Below, piece by piece: positions 53,553-62,692 of a DNA stretch of 64,000 nt. The position numbers and the translations under genes were made by a program. The number at the start of each line of letters is the position of its first letter. The first letter of the stretch is position 1. Source of the stretch: Candidatus Saccharimonadota bacterium. GTDB lineage: Bacteria; Patescibacteriota; Saccharimonadia; Saccharimonadales; Saccharimonadaceae. The notes under the pieces are model-generated. The model worked only from the letters and a program-made list of their open reading frames with translations. It had not been told where the DNA came from and did no database searches. Location: the NCBI GenBank assembly GCA_024699125.1, contig JAILQE010000004.1, positions 1-64,000 on the forward strand, read 5' to 3'.

Positions 53553-53621
53553 AATATAGTAGAGTTTTGGAGCTGGTTTTTATTAGCGCTCCAAACATAA
53601 TATAAATTAAAAGGAGAAAGA

Positions 53622-54806
53622 ATGGCAAATTTTGACCGTTCCAAGCCACATATCAATGTTGGTACCATGGGTCACGTCGACCATGGTAAAACCACTTTAA
53701 CTGCTGCTATCACCACAGTTCTTAGCCGCAGACTTCCATCCGACGTTAACAAACCAGTCGCTTACGACCAAATCGATAACGCTCCAGAAGAGAAAGCTCG
53801 TGGTATCACCATCGCTACCTCTCACCAAGAGTACGAATCTGAAAAACGCCACTACGCTCACGTCGATATGCCAGGCCACGCCGATTACATCAAGAACATG
53901 ATTACCGGTGCCGCCCAAGTCGATGGTGCAATTCTCGTAGTTGCAGCTAACGATGGCCCGTTGCCACAAACTCGTGAGCACGTACTTCTCGCTCACCAGG
54001 TGAACGTGCCAAAAATCATCGTCTTCCTCAACAAAATGGATCTCGCTGACCCAGAACTCGTTGAGCTCGTAGAGATGGATGTTCGTGACCTTCTTAACAA
54101 ATACGGTTATGATGGTGACAACGCTCCAATCATCAAAGGTTCTGCAACCAAAGCCCTCGAAGGCGACAAGGAAGCCGAAGATGCTATCATGGAACTCGTT
54201 CACGCTATGGACGAATACTTCGATATCCCAGAACACGATCTCGACAAACCATTCTTGATGCCAGTTGAAGACGTCTTCTCAATCAAAGGCCGTGGTACTG
54301 TTGCTACCGGTCGTATCGAGCAAGGTGTTGTCAAACTCAACGACGAAGTTGAAATCGTTGGTCTTCGTGACACTCAAAAATCCGTTGTTACCGGTATCGA
54401 AGCCTTCCACAAGACTCTCGACCAAGGTCAAGCTGGCGATAACGCTGGTCTTCTCCTCCGCGGTATTGAACGTGAACAAATCGAACGTGGCCAAGTGATC
54501 GCCAAACCAGGCACCATCACCCCACACACCGAATTTGAAGCTCAGGTTTACATCCTTAAGAAAGAGGAAGGTGGCCGCCACACTCCATTCTCAAAGGGTT
54601 ACAAACCACAATTCTACTTCCGCACCACCGATGTTACCGGTGAAGTTGAGCTCCCAGCTGACAAAGAAATCGTCATGCCTGGCGACCAAGTCACCTTCAA
54701 CGTCAAACTTCTTGCCCCAGTCGCTATGAACAACAACGACCGCTTCGCTATCCGCGAAGGTGGCAAGACCGTTGGTTCTGGTGTTATCACCAAAGTTATC
54801 AAATAA
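53622..54806 (+). CDS. tuf: Elongation factor Tu
   Basis: Delivers aminoacyl-tRNA to the ribosome. 394 residues with GHVDHGKTT (17-25), the effector motif [21 protein letters not shown] (usual DCPGH) and NKMD, then domains II-III. Only one copy in the window, away from fusA; terminator at 54822-54850. Confidence 0.98.
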   Translation: MANFDRSKPHINVGTMGHVDHGKTTLTAAITTVLSRRLPSDVNKPVAYDQIDNAPEEKARGITIATSHQEYESEKRHYAHVDMPGHADYIKNMITGAAQVDGAILVVAANDGPLPQTREHVLLAHQVNVPKIIVFLNKMDLADPELVELVEMDVRDLLNKYGYDGDNAPIIKGSATKALEGDKEAEDAIMELVHAMDEYFDIPEHDLDKPFLMPVEDVFSIKGRGTVATGRIEQGVVKLNDEVEIVGLRDTQKSVVTGIEAFHKTLDQGQAGDNAGLLLRGIEREQIERGQVIAKPGTITPHTEFEAQVYILKKEEGGRHTPFSKGYKPQFYFRTTDVTGEVELPADKEIVMPGDQVTFNVKLLAPVAMNNNDRFAIREGGKTVGSGVITKVIK

Positions 54807-54821
54807 TAATTGCTAACTTAC

Positions 54822-54850
54822 AAAAAAATCTCCCTTCGGGGAGATTTTTT
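54822..54850 (+). terminator. tuf terminator
   Basis: AAAAAATCTCCC/GGGGAGATTTTTT with a TTC loop. Confidence 0.92.
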
Positions 54851-54865
54851 GTGCTTTGCACCAAA

Positions 54866-54894
54866 TTGACGAGAAGGCCAAATTATGCTAAAAT
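54866..54894 (+). promoter_or_regulatory. Promoter for the 54928-55563 gene
   Basis: TTGACG, 17 nt, TAAAAT with TG extension. Confidence 0.7.
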
Positions 54895-54927
54895 AATAAT
54901 ACTATACTTAGAAAGGGGGTACTTAGT

Positions 54928-55563
54928 ATGGAGTACCTAGCATATCTAATTCTCGCCTGGCTCTTCTGGCCTGGTCTTTTTATTATTATCGCGGCCATCT
55001 TCGAGTCCCGGATACCACCGCTGTGGACATACCAAGCGAGAGCATTCTTGCCCGGAGAATTCACTATCGCGATAATGTTCCTGGCGTTCCTTCAGGATGC
55101 CGGCTGGAAATGGTCGAAACTTCTCCCGAAGCTCGACTGGAGCCTAGCTATATCCCTACTCTGTCTCGCCGTCGCCTTTTGGAGGCAAAGAGACGACTGG
55201 AGTTACTACATGGATCCGACGAAGAGCTGTCTGACAAGCAGGCGTTCAGTTATGAGTCCAAGTAAATGGGCCCATGACATTGTTGGTTACTACCTGACAA
55301 TCCCGCTCGTTGCGATAAACGGGGTCCGTTTATTCTCCCATTGGAACAAATTGGCCTGGTTATTCCTGGTGGCACTGTTCTTCTACGGTGTTGTTCTAGC
55401 ATGGGATATCGTGCACCCAGCGTCAAGCGAGGACGCATATGCCAGACAACCAGATGACTGGCAGCCCATATGGAAAGCTGACGAGTTCACGTGGACACGT
55501 AAGCAGTGGCATCGCCGCATCTGGAACAAAAAGCACATTAAAATAGAAAACACCAGCCCTTAA
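54928..55563 (+). CDS. Multi-pass membrane protein, unknown, atypical codon use
   Basis: 211 residues, Trp-rich, with about four or five helices (LAYLILAWLFWPGLFIII, EFTIAIMFLAFL, SLAISLLCLAVAFW, LAWLFLVALFFYGVVLAW) and charged, Trp/Lys-rich ends. AAAGGGGG precedes the ATG. Codons such as CGG, AGG and CTC/ACG are much commoner than in the housekeeping genes, which fits horizontal origin. No family recognised. Confidence 0.65.
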   Translation: MEYLAYLILAWLFWPGLFIIIAAIFESRIPPLWTYQARAFLPGEFTIAIMFLAFLQDAGWKWSKLLPKLDWSLAISLLCLAVAFWRQRDDWSYYMDPTKSCLTSRRSVMSPSKWAHDIVGYYLTIPLVAINGVRLFSHWNKLAWLFLVALFFYGVVLAWDIVHPASSEDAYARQPDDWQPIWKADEFTWTRKQWHRRIWNKKHIKIENTSP

Positions 55564-55575
55564 GGCTGGTTTTTT
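55552..55575 (+). terminator. Terminator of the 54928-55563 gene
   Basis: ACCAGCC/GGCTGGT followed by T6. Confidence 0.85.
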
Positions 55576-55581
55576 CTTGGC

Positions 55582-56511
55582 TTAAAACAATTTTCGATTG
55601 CGACGTTTTTTAATAAATGAAACAATACCAACCACCACCACAATCAATGCGAGCACTATCACAACCAATATCGGTAGAGGCAAAATCAAAATTACTTTAG
55701 TCATCACCACCTCCGTTTTACCGTCAACCTCAACCGTATAATCCGCCACAAAAAGGCCAAGATACGGCGTCTCTTCCCAAATATTTTCAATCGTACGCGA
55801 CGAACCAGGCAACAGGGAAGCACCAGTAACCTTGTTGTACACTTCGCGCCCCAATAAAGTTTTTATCACCAGGGTCCCCTTAACATCAGAATCGATATTG
55901 CCATTATTTGTTATCTTAATACCGGCATAAATGGCAGTTTTATCATCTCTTACGCCCTTTTCGAGATAAGACTCGGCTACATCAAATTCGCGCACCGTTT
56001 CGCCACCATTTACATGCGCATAAATCAGCATCCCCACGCGCGAAGACGACGAAATCACAGCGTCACCGCCAGAATTCTCGCTCTCTGTAAAAATCACCGC
56101 ATATTGCCCGCCATCCGGGATACTTTCCGGCACCAAAACTCTAAAATTCACTTCGCGTTTAGCGCACGGCGCCACCCTGATCTCGAGAGTATCCACCACG
56201 CCGCCACTGGCGTCTAGAAACTTAATCCAGCGACTAATCTGAGTGTATGTAGTTTCGCTTTCAAAATCTTTTTTGTTTTCGTCATCAGAATAAGGAGCGG
56301 CATAAATCTTGAAGACTGTCTCTTTATTTGCCTGATTTTGCACCGTAAATGAGTCATCAATACGTGAATTTCCGCCCTCAATTGTAAGATTCTTTGAGAT
56401 CGGATTGACTAAAACACCAGCGCCGGCACCACATTCTTCGGCCAAGGCCACCTTACCACCACAAAAACCCGCCACCAAAACAAGAAGCAGACCTGCCAAT
56501 ATCTTTTTCAT
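55582..56511 (-). CDS. DUF916-like anchored surface protein (paralog 3)
   Basis: Signal peptide to about ALA (24), first domain with ISKNLTIEGGNSRIDDSFTVQN, YTQISRWIKFLDASGG and DGGQYAVIFTES, a second beta domain, a membrane helix and KKRRNRKLF tail. Clearly the same family as 19030-19959 and 19989-20999, closest to the latter. I chose the MKKILAG start; a MRFVYNRD extension exists but precedes the signal peptide. It stands alone, 35 kb from the main cluster. Confidence 0.72.
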   Translation of the reverse strand: MKKILAGLLLVLVAGFCGGKVALAEECGAGAGVLVNPISKNLTIEGGNSRIDDSFTVQNQANKETVFKIYAAPYSDDENKKDFESETTYTQISRWIKFLDASGGVVDTLEIRVAPCAKREVNFRVLVPESIPDGGQYAVIFTESENSGGDAVISSSSRVGMLIYAHVNGGETVREFDVAESYLEKGVRDDKTAIYAGIKITNNGNIDSDVKGTLVIKTLLGREVYNKVTGASLLPGSSRTIENIWEETPYLGLFVADYTVEVDGKTEVVMTKVILILPLPILVVIVLALIVVVVGIVSFIKKRRNRKLF

Positions 56512-56541
56512 ATCCCTATTATACACGAATCGCATGAAAAA

Positions 56542-56559
56542 GGGGTCCCGTAGGACCCC
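56542..56559 (-). terminator. Terminator of the 56566-56931 gene
   Basis: GGGGTCC/GGACCCC with tetraloop and T5 on the minus strand. Confidence 0.8.
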
Positions 56560-56565
56560 GTAGGC

Positions 56566-56931
56566 TTAAAAAACACCTAGCTTGCTGAATACCGCACATG
56601 CGATTGCGAGAGCAATCACGGCTATGAAGAAGATCTTCCAGCCTAAGCCAAAGTATTCAGACTGCGTATCTTTTGCGAAGGATTCAAACCCTTCTTGATA
56701 CTGCTCAGCCTGAATGGCCTTAACTTCGGCCCGATGCTGTTTCTTCTTCTCGCGCGACTCCGTAATCTCCGGCAATACTTCATCGTCGTTATCCACGACA
56801 TGGTGGTTACGTGCTGCTTCGCCGTTCGGTAATACCAAGTTACTAGTCCTTCCGGACTCCTTCTTTTCGCCAGCTATCGTCCAACCAGGGTAGACAAGAA
56901 TTGACGATTCTTTATTGTTCTCTTTTGCCAT
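56566..56931 (-). CDS. Tail-anchored small protein, unknown
   Basis: 121 residues: a soluble N-terminal part, a helical Lys/Glu/Gln-rich middle (ITESREKKKQHRAEVKAIQAEQY) and one hydrophobic helix at the C terminus, so probably tail-anchored. AGGGGG lies before the ATG; promoter box ATTATA at 56969-56974 on the minus strand with a weak -35. No family recognised. Confidence 0.6.
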   Translation of the reverse strand: MAKENNKESSILVYPGWTIAGEKKESGRTSNLVLPNGEAARNHHVVDNDDEVLPEITESREKKKQHRAEVKAIQAEQYQEGFESFAKDTQSEYFGLGWKIFFIAVIALAIACAVFSKLGVF

Positions 56932-57127
56932 GCTTAGGCACCCCCTTGTTTGTATTTTTGTGAATCATATTATACCACAAATTGCATAAAATTTCCACCC
57001 CATCTTGATTTTTCCGATAAAATTTGCTATAATTAGAAGATAAACTAATATTAATCATCTATTCTCAAAAACTTATCGACGGATCATCTAAGAATTCATC
57101 TGAGGTTATGAGAAAAGAAAGGAAAAC

Positions 57128-57466
57128 ATGGCTGAAGCCAAAAAAGCTGCCCCAAAAGCAGAAGGACTCAAAATCCGCATCCGCTTAAAAGCCTATGACC
57201 ACCGTGTCATCGACCAAAGCACCAAACAAATCGTAGATACCGCTATCCGCACCGGCGCCTCCGTATCTGGCCCAGTGCCTCTACCAACCAAGCGTTCTAC
57301 CTTTACCGTAGTTAAATCCCCACATGTCTACAAGACCGGTGGTGAAGCTTTCGAAATGAAAGTCCACAAACGCTTGATCGACATCAACAACGCCACCCCA
57401 AAAACCATCGAGAGCCTTCAAAATCTCTCTTTGCCTGCTGGCGTCGATGCCGAAATCAAAATGTAA
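57128..57466 (+). CDS. rpsJ: 30S ribosomal protein S10
   Basis: 112 residues with [52 protein letters not shown] and [18 protein letters not shown]. An Ala/Lys-rich extension precedes the usual start. S10 also takes part in antitermination. It stands alone here: neither tuf nor the S10-operon genes are adjacent. The leader has a TTCTCA/TGAGAA pairing. Terminator at 57479-57505. Confidence 0.95.
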   Translation: MAEAKKAAPKAEGLKIRIRLKAYDHRVIDQSTKQIVDTAIRTGASVSGPVPLPTKRSTFTVVKSPHVYKTGGEAFEMKVHKRLIDINNATPKTIESLQNLSLPAGVDAEIKM

Positions 57467-57478
57467 TAAAACTACATC

Positions 57479-57505
57479 AAAGAGCCCTTAACCGGGCTCT
57501 TTTTT
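57479..57505 (+). terminator. rpsJ terminator
   Basis: AAAGAGCCC/GGGCTCTTTTTT. Confidence 0.9.
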
Positions 57506-57521
57506 GTGCTATAATATTTTT

Positions 57522-58793
57522 ATGAAATTAATCGCTAAATTAAAGAAGCGTTTTTACTTTGTTGCTGCAAAATACTTCCGACACTTCGCAAAACGCTCCC
57601 TAAAACGCTGGAATCCCCGCATTATCGCTATTACTGGCTCCGCTGGCAAAACCACCATGCTTCACATCGCCGAGCACGAACTAAACGGCAAAGCCCACTA
57701 TTCGCACGACGCAAACTCGGCCTTTGGTGTCTCTTTTGATATCCTAGGCATCAAGGGAATTAAAGGCTCTAAATCCCGCTGGATTTATCTAATTCTCGCC
57801 GCCCCTATCAAATCGCTCTATTATAAGCATAAAGAGCCATTTTACGTCGTTGAAATCGATGGCGAGCGCCCACACGAGACCGAATTTCTCGCCACTTGGC
57901 TCAAACCAGAGGTCACCATCTGGGTGTCCATCGGTTTATCTCATGCTGTTCAGTTTGAAAACGAAGTCGAATCCGGTCACTTTAAGAACCTCGCTTCTGC
58001 CATTACCGCCGAGTTCGCTACTCTCCCTCAAAACACCCAAAAATTAGTCTATATTGACTCCGAGCAACCTCTAATGCGTGAAGCTACTAAAGATATCAAA
58101 GCCAAGGTAGTCGCTTTCAAAAAATCTGACCTCAAGAAGTACGTTGTCTACCCAAATCACACCGATTTTACCTACGGCAGCACCACCTTCCACTTTAACC
58201 ACCCACAGCCACGTGAGATCGCTTATCAGTTGTTGGTAGCTCAAGATCTCATGCGCTATCTCAAGATGCCATTTAACCCAGATTTCTCCGACCTCGATAT
58301 GCCACCAGGCCGCAGCAATTATCTCCGTGGTAAAAAGGGAATCAACATTATCGATAGCAGTTATAATGCCCACATTATCTCTGTTGCATCCATTCTAGAT
58401 ATGGTCAGGCGCTTGCATGCCGAAGAAAAATGGCTAATTATTGGCGACATTGTTGACCAGGGTTCCATCGAGGGCGACGAGCACCAAAAACTCGCCGAAT
58501 TAATTGCCGATGCCAAACCAGACAACATTATTTTGGTTGGTCGCCGCACCAAAAAATACACCGCGCCTCGTCTTAAAGAGCTTGGCTATTCTGCCCACAC
58601 CACTCTCGACCCACGTAAAGCCCTCGAATACATCGAGAAACACACCACTGGCAAAGAAACCCTGATTTTTAAGGGTAGCCAATATCTCGAGTGGATCATC
58701 GAGAAACTCCTCGAAGATCCAGCTGATGCCGATAAGCTCTGCCGCCGCGAAAAAGCCGCTGTGGCTCGCCGCAAGAAATGGGGGCTAGACTAA
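57522..58793 (+). CDS. MurF-like Mur ligase lacking the N-terminal domain
   Basis: 423 residues: a basic start, then the ATP-binding centre with P-loop GSAGKTT (39-45), a Mur-type segment GRSNYLRGKKGINIIDSSYNA and the C-terminal motif WLIIGDIVDQGSIEGDEHQ. The usual N-terminal UMP-binding domain of MurF is missing, so the substrate may differ (MurT-type or other wall precursor). TATAAT ends 6 nt before the ATG (leaderless). First gene of a tightly packed operon with FemX and DegT enzymes. Confidence 0.82.
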   Translation: MKLIAKLKKRFYFVAAKYFRHFAKRSLKRWNPRIIAITGSAGKTTMLHIAEHELNGKAHYSHDANSAFGVSFDILGIKGIKGSKSRWIYLILAAPIKSLYYKHKEPFYVVEIDGERPHETEFLATWLKPEVTIWVSIGLSHAVQFENEVESGHFKNLASAITAEFATLPQNTQKLVYIDSEQPLMREATKDIKAKVVAFKKSDLKKYVVYPNHTDFTYGSTTFHFNHPQPREIAYQLLVAQDLMRYLKMPFNPDFSDLDMPPGRSNYLRGKKGINIIDSSYNAHIISVASILDMVRRLHAEEKWLIIGDIVDQGSIEGDEHQKLAELIADAKPDNIILVGRRTKKYTAPRLKELGYSAHTTLDPRKALEYIEKHTTGKETLIFKGSQYLEWIIEKLLEDPADADKLCRREKAAVARRKKWGLD

Positions 58794-58794
58794 C

Positions 58795-59472
58795 ATGCCA
58801 ACTCTCTATATCATCCACGGGTGGACTTACACTGTCGAACCATGGGCAAAAACCATCGCCCTGCTCGAAAAGCACGGTCTTAAGGTTAAAATGTTGCACG
58901 TTCCTGGCCTCACCGAGCCTTCCGAAAAGGTCTGGTCCATCGAAGATTACGTCAAATGGGCCAACCAAAGTATCCCAGATGGGGCTATCGCACTTGGTCA
59001 TTCTAATGGCGGCCGCATCCTCTTAAATCTTTGCGCCAAAAACCCGAAAAAACTAAAGAGTTTGATCCTTCTTAGCGCCGCTGGTATTTACGAGCCATCC
59101 AAGAGAAAATCCCTAGTCAAGGCGATGGCCAAAATCGGTCACCCACTTAAAAAAGTACCGTTGATTAGCAAGGTATTTCACCGCCTTACCGGCTCTACCG
59201 ACTATGCTCGCGCCCCTAAAAACATGCAAACTACCCTCGAAAACATGCTAAAATCCGACCAAACCCTAAATATCGAGGCTGTCACCACTAAAACCCGCAT
59301 TTTATGGGGCAAAAAAGACACCATCACCCCACCGCGCCACGCCGAAAAAATGGCCAGCCGCTTACCAAATGCAAATTTGCAACTCTTTGATAACTGGACT
59401 CACGCTCCATACATTTCTCATCCAGAAGAGCTCGCCAAAGCCATTTTAACTACCTATAAGGAGCTTATGTAA
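58795..59472 (+). CDS. Alpha/beta hydrolase
   Basis: 225 residues with a compact fold: oxyanion segment LYIIHGWTYTVEPW, nucleophile Ser in GHSNGG (near 67-72), acid in WGKKDTITPP and His in DNWTHAPY, giving the Ser-Asp-His triad. Likely a serine hydrolase or esterase; the wall operon setting suggests deacylation or trimming of a precursor. Starts 1 nt after the upstream stop. Confidence 0.85.
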   Translation: MPTLYIIHGWTYTVEPWAKTIALLEKHGLKVKMLHVPGLTEPSEKVWSIEDYVKWANQSIPDGAIALGHSNGGRILLNLCAKNPKKLKSLILLSAAGIYEPSKRKSLVKAMAKIGHPLKKVPLISKVFHRLTGSTDYARAPKNMQTTLENMLKSDQTLNIEAVTTKTRILWGKKDTITPPRHAEKMASRLPNANLQLFDNWTHAPYISHPEELAKAILTTYKELM

Positions 59473-60554
59473 TGGGATATTGCTTCCTTGGCCAAGCCGC
59501 TCACTACTCCCGCCGCGAACGCCTGGCTCATACTTTTGCCGTAGGCCGCAAAAAGGATGCTAAAAACCTTACCGACTACCTTGAAAAACGTTACTCCGGC
59601 ACCGCCATTTTAACTAAAAACGGCCGCTCCGCTCTCTGTTTGGCGCTCAAAAACTTTCTACCTAAAGGTTCTGAAGTGATTGCAAACGGCTTCACTTGCT
59701 ACGCCGTCTACGAAGCCGTCAAAACTGCCGGCATGACACCTGTTTTTGCCGACATTAATAAGGAAGATCTCAACTTCACCATCGAGAGCATCAAAAAGGT
59801 GCTCACCAAAAACACTAAAGCCATTATCATTCAAAACACCTTAGGCAACCCGGTCAATATCGTGGCTATCGAGAAGTTTGCCAAAGACAACGGCCTAATG
59901 ATTATTGAAGACCTCGCACACTGCGCCGGCCTCAAATATGCCGATGGCCGCGAAGCTGGCACCGTCGGTGCCGCCACCATATTATCGTTTGGCAAAGATA
60001 AATCTATCGATACTATTTCGGGTGGCGCTCTGATTGTCCGCACCCCTGTTGAAACGCCAATTGCAGCGCCTAGCAAAGCTCCGAAATTTGCCGATACTTT
60101 TCGTACCCGTTTTTATCCCTTGATCGCCGGTATCTCCCGCGGCTTGCAACACATTAAGCTCGGCGGCCCATGGCTAAAAATCATGCTAAAACTCCATTTT
60201 ATTGAACGATCCGCCGATAACAAGCTCGACCTCACCCGCCATCCAAACCGTTTTGCCGCCAAACTCGCCCTAAGGCAGTTGCAATCAGCTAACAAAATGC
60301 CGCTCCGCAAGTTCGCTCTTGTAAATAACCGTGAAGAACTCTTAAAGAAACTCAAAAAGCAAGGCTTCTTCTTTGACGGCTTTTGGTACGAACGTCCAAT
60401 CTCCCCAGAACGCTACTATAAAAAGGTAAAATTCAACGAATCTGCCTGCCCGGTAGCCACCGAGGTCGCCGCCTCTATTATCAACATCCCAACCCATTAC
60501 TCTAGCGAAAAACTCCAACCAGCAATTAAACTTATTAAGGAATACACAAGATGA
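59472..60554 (+). CDS. DegT/DnrJ/EryC1-type PLP aminotransferase
   Basis: 360 residues. The PLP fold shows ILTKNGRSALCLALKNFLPKGSEVIANGFTCYA, EDLAHCAGLKYAD with the PLP-contacting Asp, and ILSFGKDKSIDTISGGALIV with the likely Schiff-base Lys near 176-178. Sugar aminotransferases of this family build amino sugars for surface polymers. It overlaps the hydrolase stop by one base and the first FemX by four (ATGA). Confidence 0.85.
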   Translation: MGYCFLGQAAHYSRRERLAHTFAVGRKKDAKNLTDYLEKRYSGTAILTKNGRSALCLALKNFLPKGSEVIANGFTCYAVYEAVKTAGMTPVFADINKEDLNFTIESIKKVLTKNTKAIIIQNTLGNPVNIVAIEKFAKDNGLMIIEDLAHCAGLKYADGREAGTVGAATILSFGKDKSIDTISGGALIVRTPVETPIAAPSKAPKFADTFRTRFYPLIAGISRGLQHIKLGGPWLKIMLKLHFIERSADNKLDLTRHPNRFAAKLALRQLQSANKMPLRKFALVNNREELLKKLKKQGFFFDGFWYERPISPERYYKKVKFNESACPVATEVAASIINIPTHYSSEKLQPAIKLIKEYTR

Positions 60555-61525
60555 ACTGGGCTAAAACTTGCGCCAAATATCCTGAAGCAAACTTTTATCA
60601 ATCGCCAAACTGGGCCAAAGTCAACGAACTTATCGGCGACAAAACCATCACGAAAGACCTCATGAATGACGGCCTAGTACTCGCCATCGTTAGAAACGCC
60701 AAACGCGGTCGCTATCTTGAAATCCCTTGCGGCCCAATCATCGACTGGAAAAATAAAGCCGCCATCAAAGAGGCCTTCGCCGAAATCACCAAGATCGCCA
60801 AAGAAAACCGCTGCGTTTTTGTGCGCCTCCGTCCACAACTCCTCGCCACCCCAGAGAATTTGAAACTTCTAAAGTCTCTCGACCTTCGCCCATCTCCAAT
60901 GCATCTGGCTGCTGAACACACTGTTATTATTGATCTTACAAAAACCGAAGAAGAACTCCTCGCCGACATGCGCCGCCAAACCCGCTACGAAGTAAAACAG
61001 GCCGCCAAGCAGGGAATCATACTCGAAAAAAGTAACTCCGAAGAATTGTTCAAAGAATTCCACGCCGTGCAGCTCGAAACCGCCAAGCGCAAAGGCTTTA
61101 TTCCGCCAAAACTCGAAAACCTACTTGCCGAACGCGAAGCCTTTGGCGACGACGCTTTGATTTATGTCGCTTATAGCGCTGAACACGAACCAATCGCCTA
61201 CGGCCTCATCTTAAAAGACCTCAACGAGGCCGAATATTACGAAGCCGCATCAACCGATCTCAACCGCCGTCTGCCTGGTGCCTACGCCTTGATTTGGGAA
61301 GTCGTAAAAGATCTTAAAAAGACCGACATCAAGCGCTTCAACCTTTACGGCATCGCCCCACCAAACCAGCCACACCACCGTTATGCTGGTGTTACTACCT
61401 TTAAGACCGGCTTTACCAGCGAAAAAACCGAATACGTTCCGGCTCACGACCTCGTGATTTCCAAAGTTAAATATCTAAAAAACCTGGTGGTCGAAACCGC
61501 CCGCCGCAAAAAGAGGCACCTATGA
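60551..61525 (+). CDS. FemX/FemAB-type peptidoglycan bridge transferase 1
   Basis: 324 residues of the GNAT-fold FemXAB family, which uses aminoacyl-tRNA to add amino acids to the lipid II stem peptide. Signatures: FYQSPNWAKVNEL near the start, RYLEIPCGPIIDW, RRQTRYEVKQAAKQGI in the middle and NLYGIAPP..HRYAGVTTFKTGF near 265-290 (YG..P..AG..FK.GF). It overlaps its neighbour by four bases. Confidence 0.88.
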   Translation: MNWAKTCAKYPEANFYQSPNWAKVNELIGDKTITKDLMNDGLVLAIVRNAKRGRYLEIPCGPIIDWKNKAAIKEAFAEITKIAKENRCVFVRLRPQLLATPENLKLLKSLDLRPSPMHLAAEHTVIIDLTKTEEELLADMRRQTRYEVKQAAKQGIILEKSNSEELFKEFHAVQLETAKRKGFIPPKLENLLAEREAFGDDALIYVAYSAEHEPIAYGLILKDLNEAEYYEAASTDLNRRLPGAYALIWEVVKDLKKTDIKRFNLYGIAPPNQPHHRYAGVTTFKTGFTSEKTEYVPAHDLVISKVKYLKNLVVETARRKKRHL

Positions 61526-62541
61526 ACATAATTGACGCAACCGATCGCAAAACTTGGGATAATTTTATCACCTCGCACGAAGAGTCTAACTTTTTGCAAT
61601 CCTGGGACTTTTACGAATTTCATATCGCCCGCGGTAAAAAAGTTGTTCGCCGCCTCGCCGTCGATGATGAGGGCAAAATCCTCGGTGCCTACGCCGGCGT
61701 AGTCGAAACCGCCAAACGCGGCCGCTATTTGGCCATTGCCGGTGGCCCAATTTTGGACTGGACGAACAAAAAACTTGTTCAAGCAATTTTTGGCGATATC
61801 AAAAAAGCTGGGCAAAATGAAAAATGTGTATTCGTACGTGTCCGCCCACAACTCGAACTCTCTGATAAATCATTGAAACTCATGCAAAGCCTCGGCCTTA
61901 AGAAGGCCCCAATGTATCTCTCGGTAGAATACGCCGGTATCCTGGATATCTCTAAATCCGAAGAAGAGATTTTGGCTGGCGCCTCACAAGGTTTCCGTCG
62001 CAAACTCCGCAAAGCCGAAAAAGCCGGCATCACCGTCGAAACTTCCACCGATCCAAAAATCGTCAAAACCTTCTACGAAATCGAAGTTAAGCACGCCAAG
62101 CGCCAGAAGTTTGTCGCCTTCTCAGAAAGCTTCCTCACCAAACAATTTACCGCTTTTGCCGAAAACGGCGAAGCCATTATGTATACCGCCAAACTAGGGA
62201 AGGACATCCTGGCCCAGAACTTCATGATCTTCTACGGCGACGAAGCCTCCTATCACTACGGCACTTCTACTGATCTTGGTACCAAGTATTCCGCCGCTCC
62301 ACTTTTGCACTTAAAGGCCATGGAAGAGGCCAGAAACCGCGGCATCAAGCGCTACAACTTGTGGGGAATTGTCGGCACCGACGAAACCAAACACCGTTTC
62401 TACGGCGTCTCCGAATTCAAACGTAGCTTCGGCTGTACAGAACTAAAATACACCCCTGCCCACGACCTTATATTAAATAAACCAAAATACCTCTTGAATA
62501 AAACGGTTGAGGATATTAGAAAACATCTTCGCCACGTATAG
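61522..62541 (+). CDS. FemX/FemAB-type peptidoglycan bridge transferase 2
   Basis: 339 residues, a clear paralog of the preceding gene: FLQSWDFYEFHIARGK, GRYLAIAGGPILDW, QGFRRKLRKAEKAGI and YNLWGIVGTDETKHRFYGVSEFKRSFG. Two copies suggest a two-step bridge or a bridge and another branch. The stop is followed at once by the palindrome at 62549-62630, which can end the operon transcript. Confidence 0.88.
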   Translation: MNIIDATDRKTWDNFITSHEESNFLQSWDFYEFHIARGKKVVRRLAVDDEGKILGAYAGVVETAKRGRYLAIAGGPILDWTNKKLVQAIFGDIKKAGQNEKCVFVRVRPQLELSDKSLKLMQSLGLKKAPMYLSVEYAGILDISKSEEEILAGASQGFRRKLRKAEKAGITVETSTDPKIVKTFYEIEVKHAKRQKFVAFSESFLTKQFTAFAENGEAIMYTAKLGKDILAQNFMIFYGDEASYHYGTSTDLGTKYSAAPLLHLKAMEEARNRGIKRYNLWGIVGTDETKHRFYGVSEFKRSFGCTELKYTPAHDLILNKPKYLLNKTVEDIRKHLRHV

Positions 62542-62548
62542 AAGGGAA

Positions 62549-62630
62549 ACCATCAAATAGTTTTTTCTCGGACCATAAGCTTGGGCGAGCGCCCTGGAGC
62601 GTGTCCGAGAAAAAAGCTATTTGATGGTCT
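62549..62630. repeat. Palindrome after the FemX operon (loop-sharing family)
   Basis: Left arm 62549-62573 and right arm 62603-62630 pair, the right arm having two or three extra bases. The tip begins GGACCATAAGCTTGG and ends GCGTGTCC, matching the 28907-29022 element. T6 directly follows the right arm, so it may also terminate transcription. Confidence 0.88.
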
Positions 62631-62692
62631 CTTTTTTATATGTGGTTAAAATGTGTTATAATAACCTTAAGCATTTTAATCAAGGAAATATT

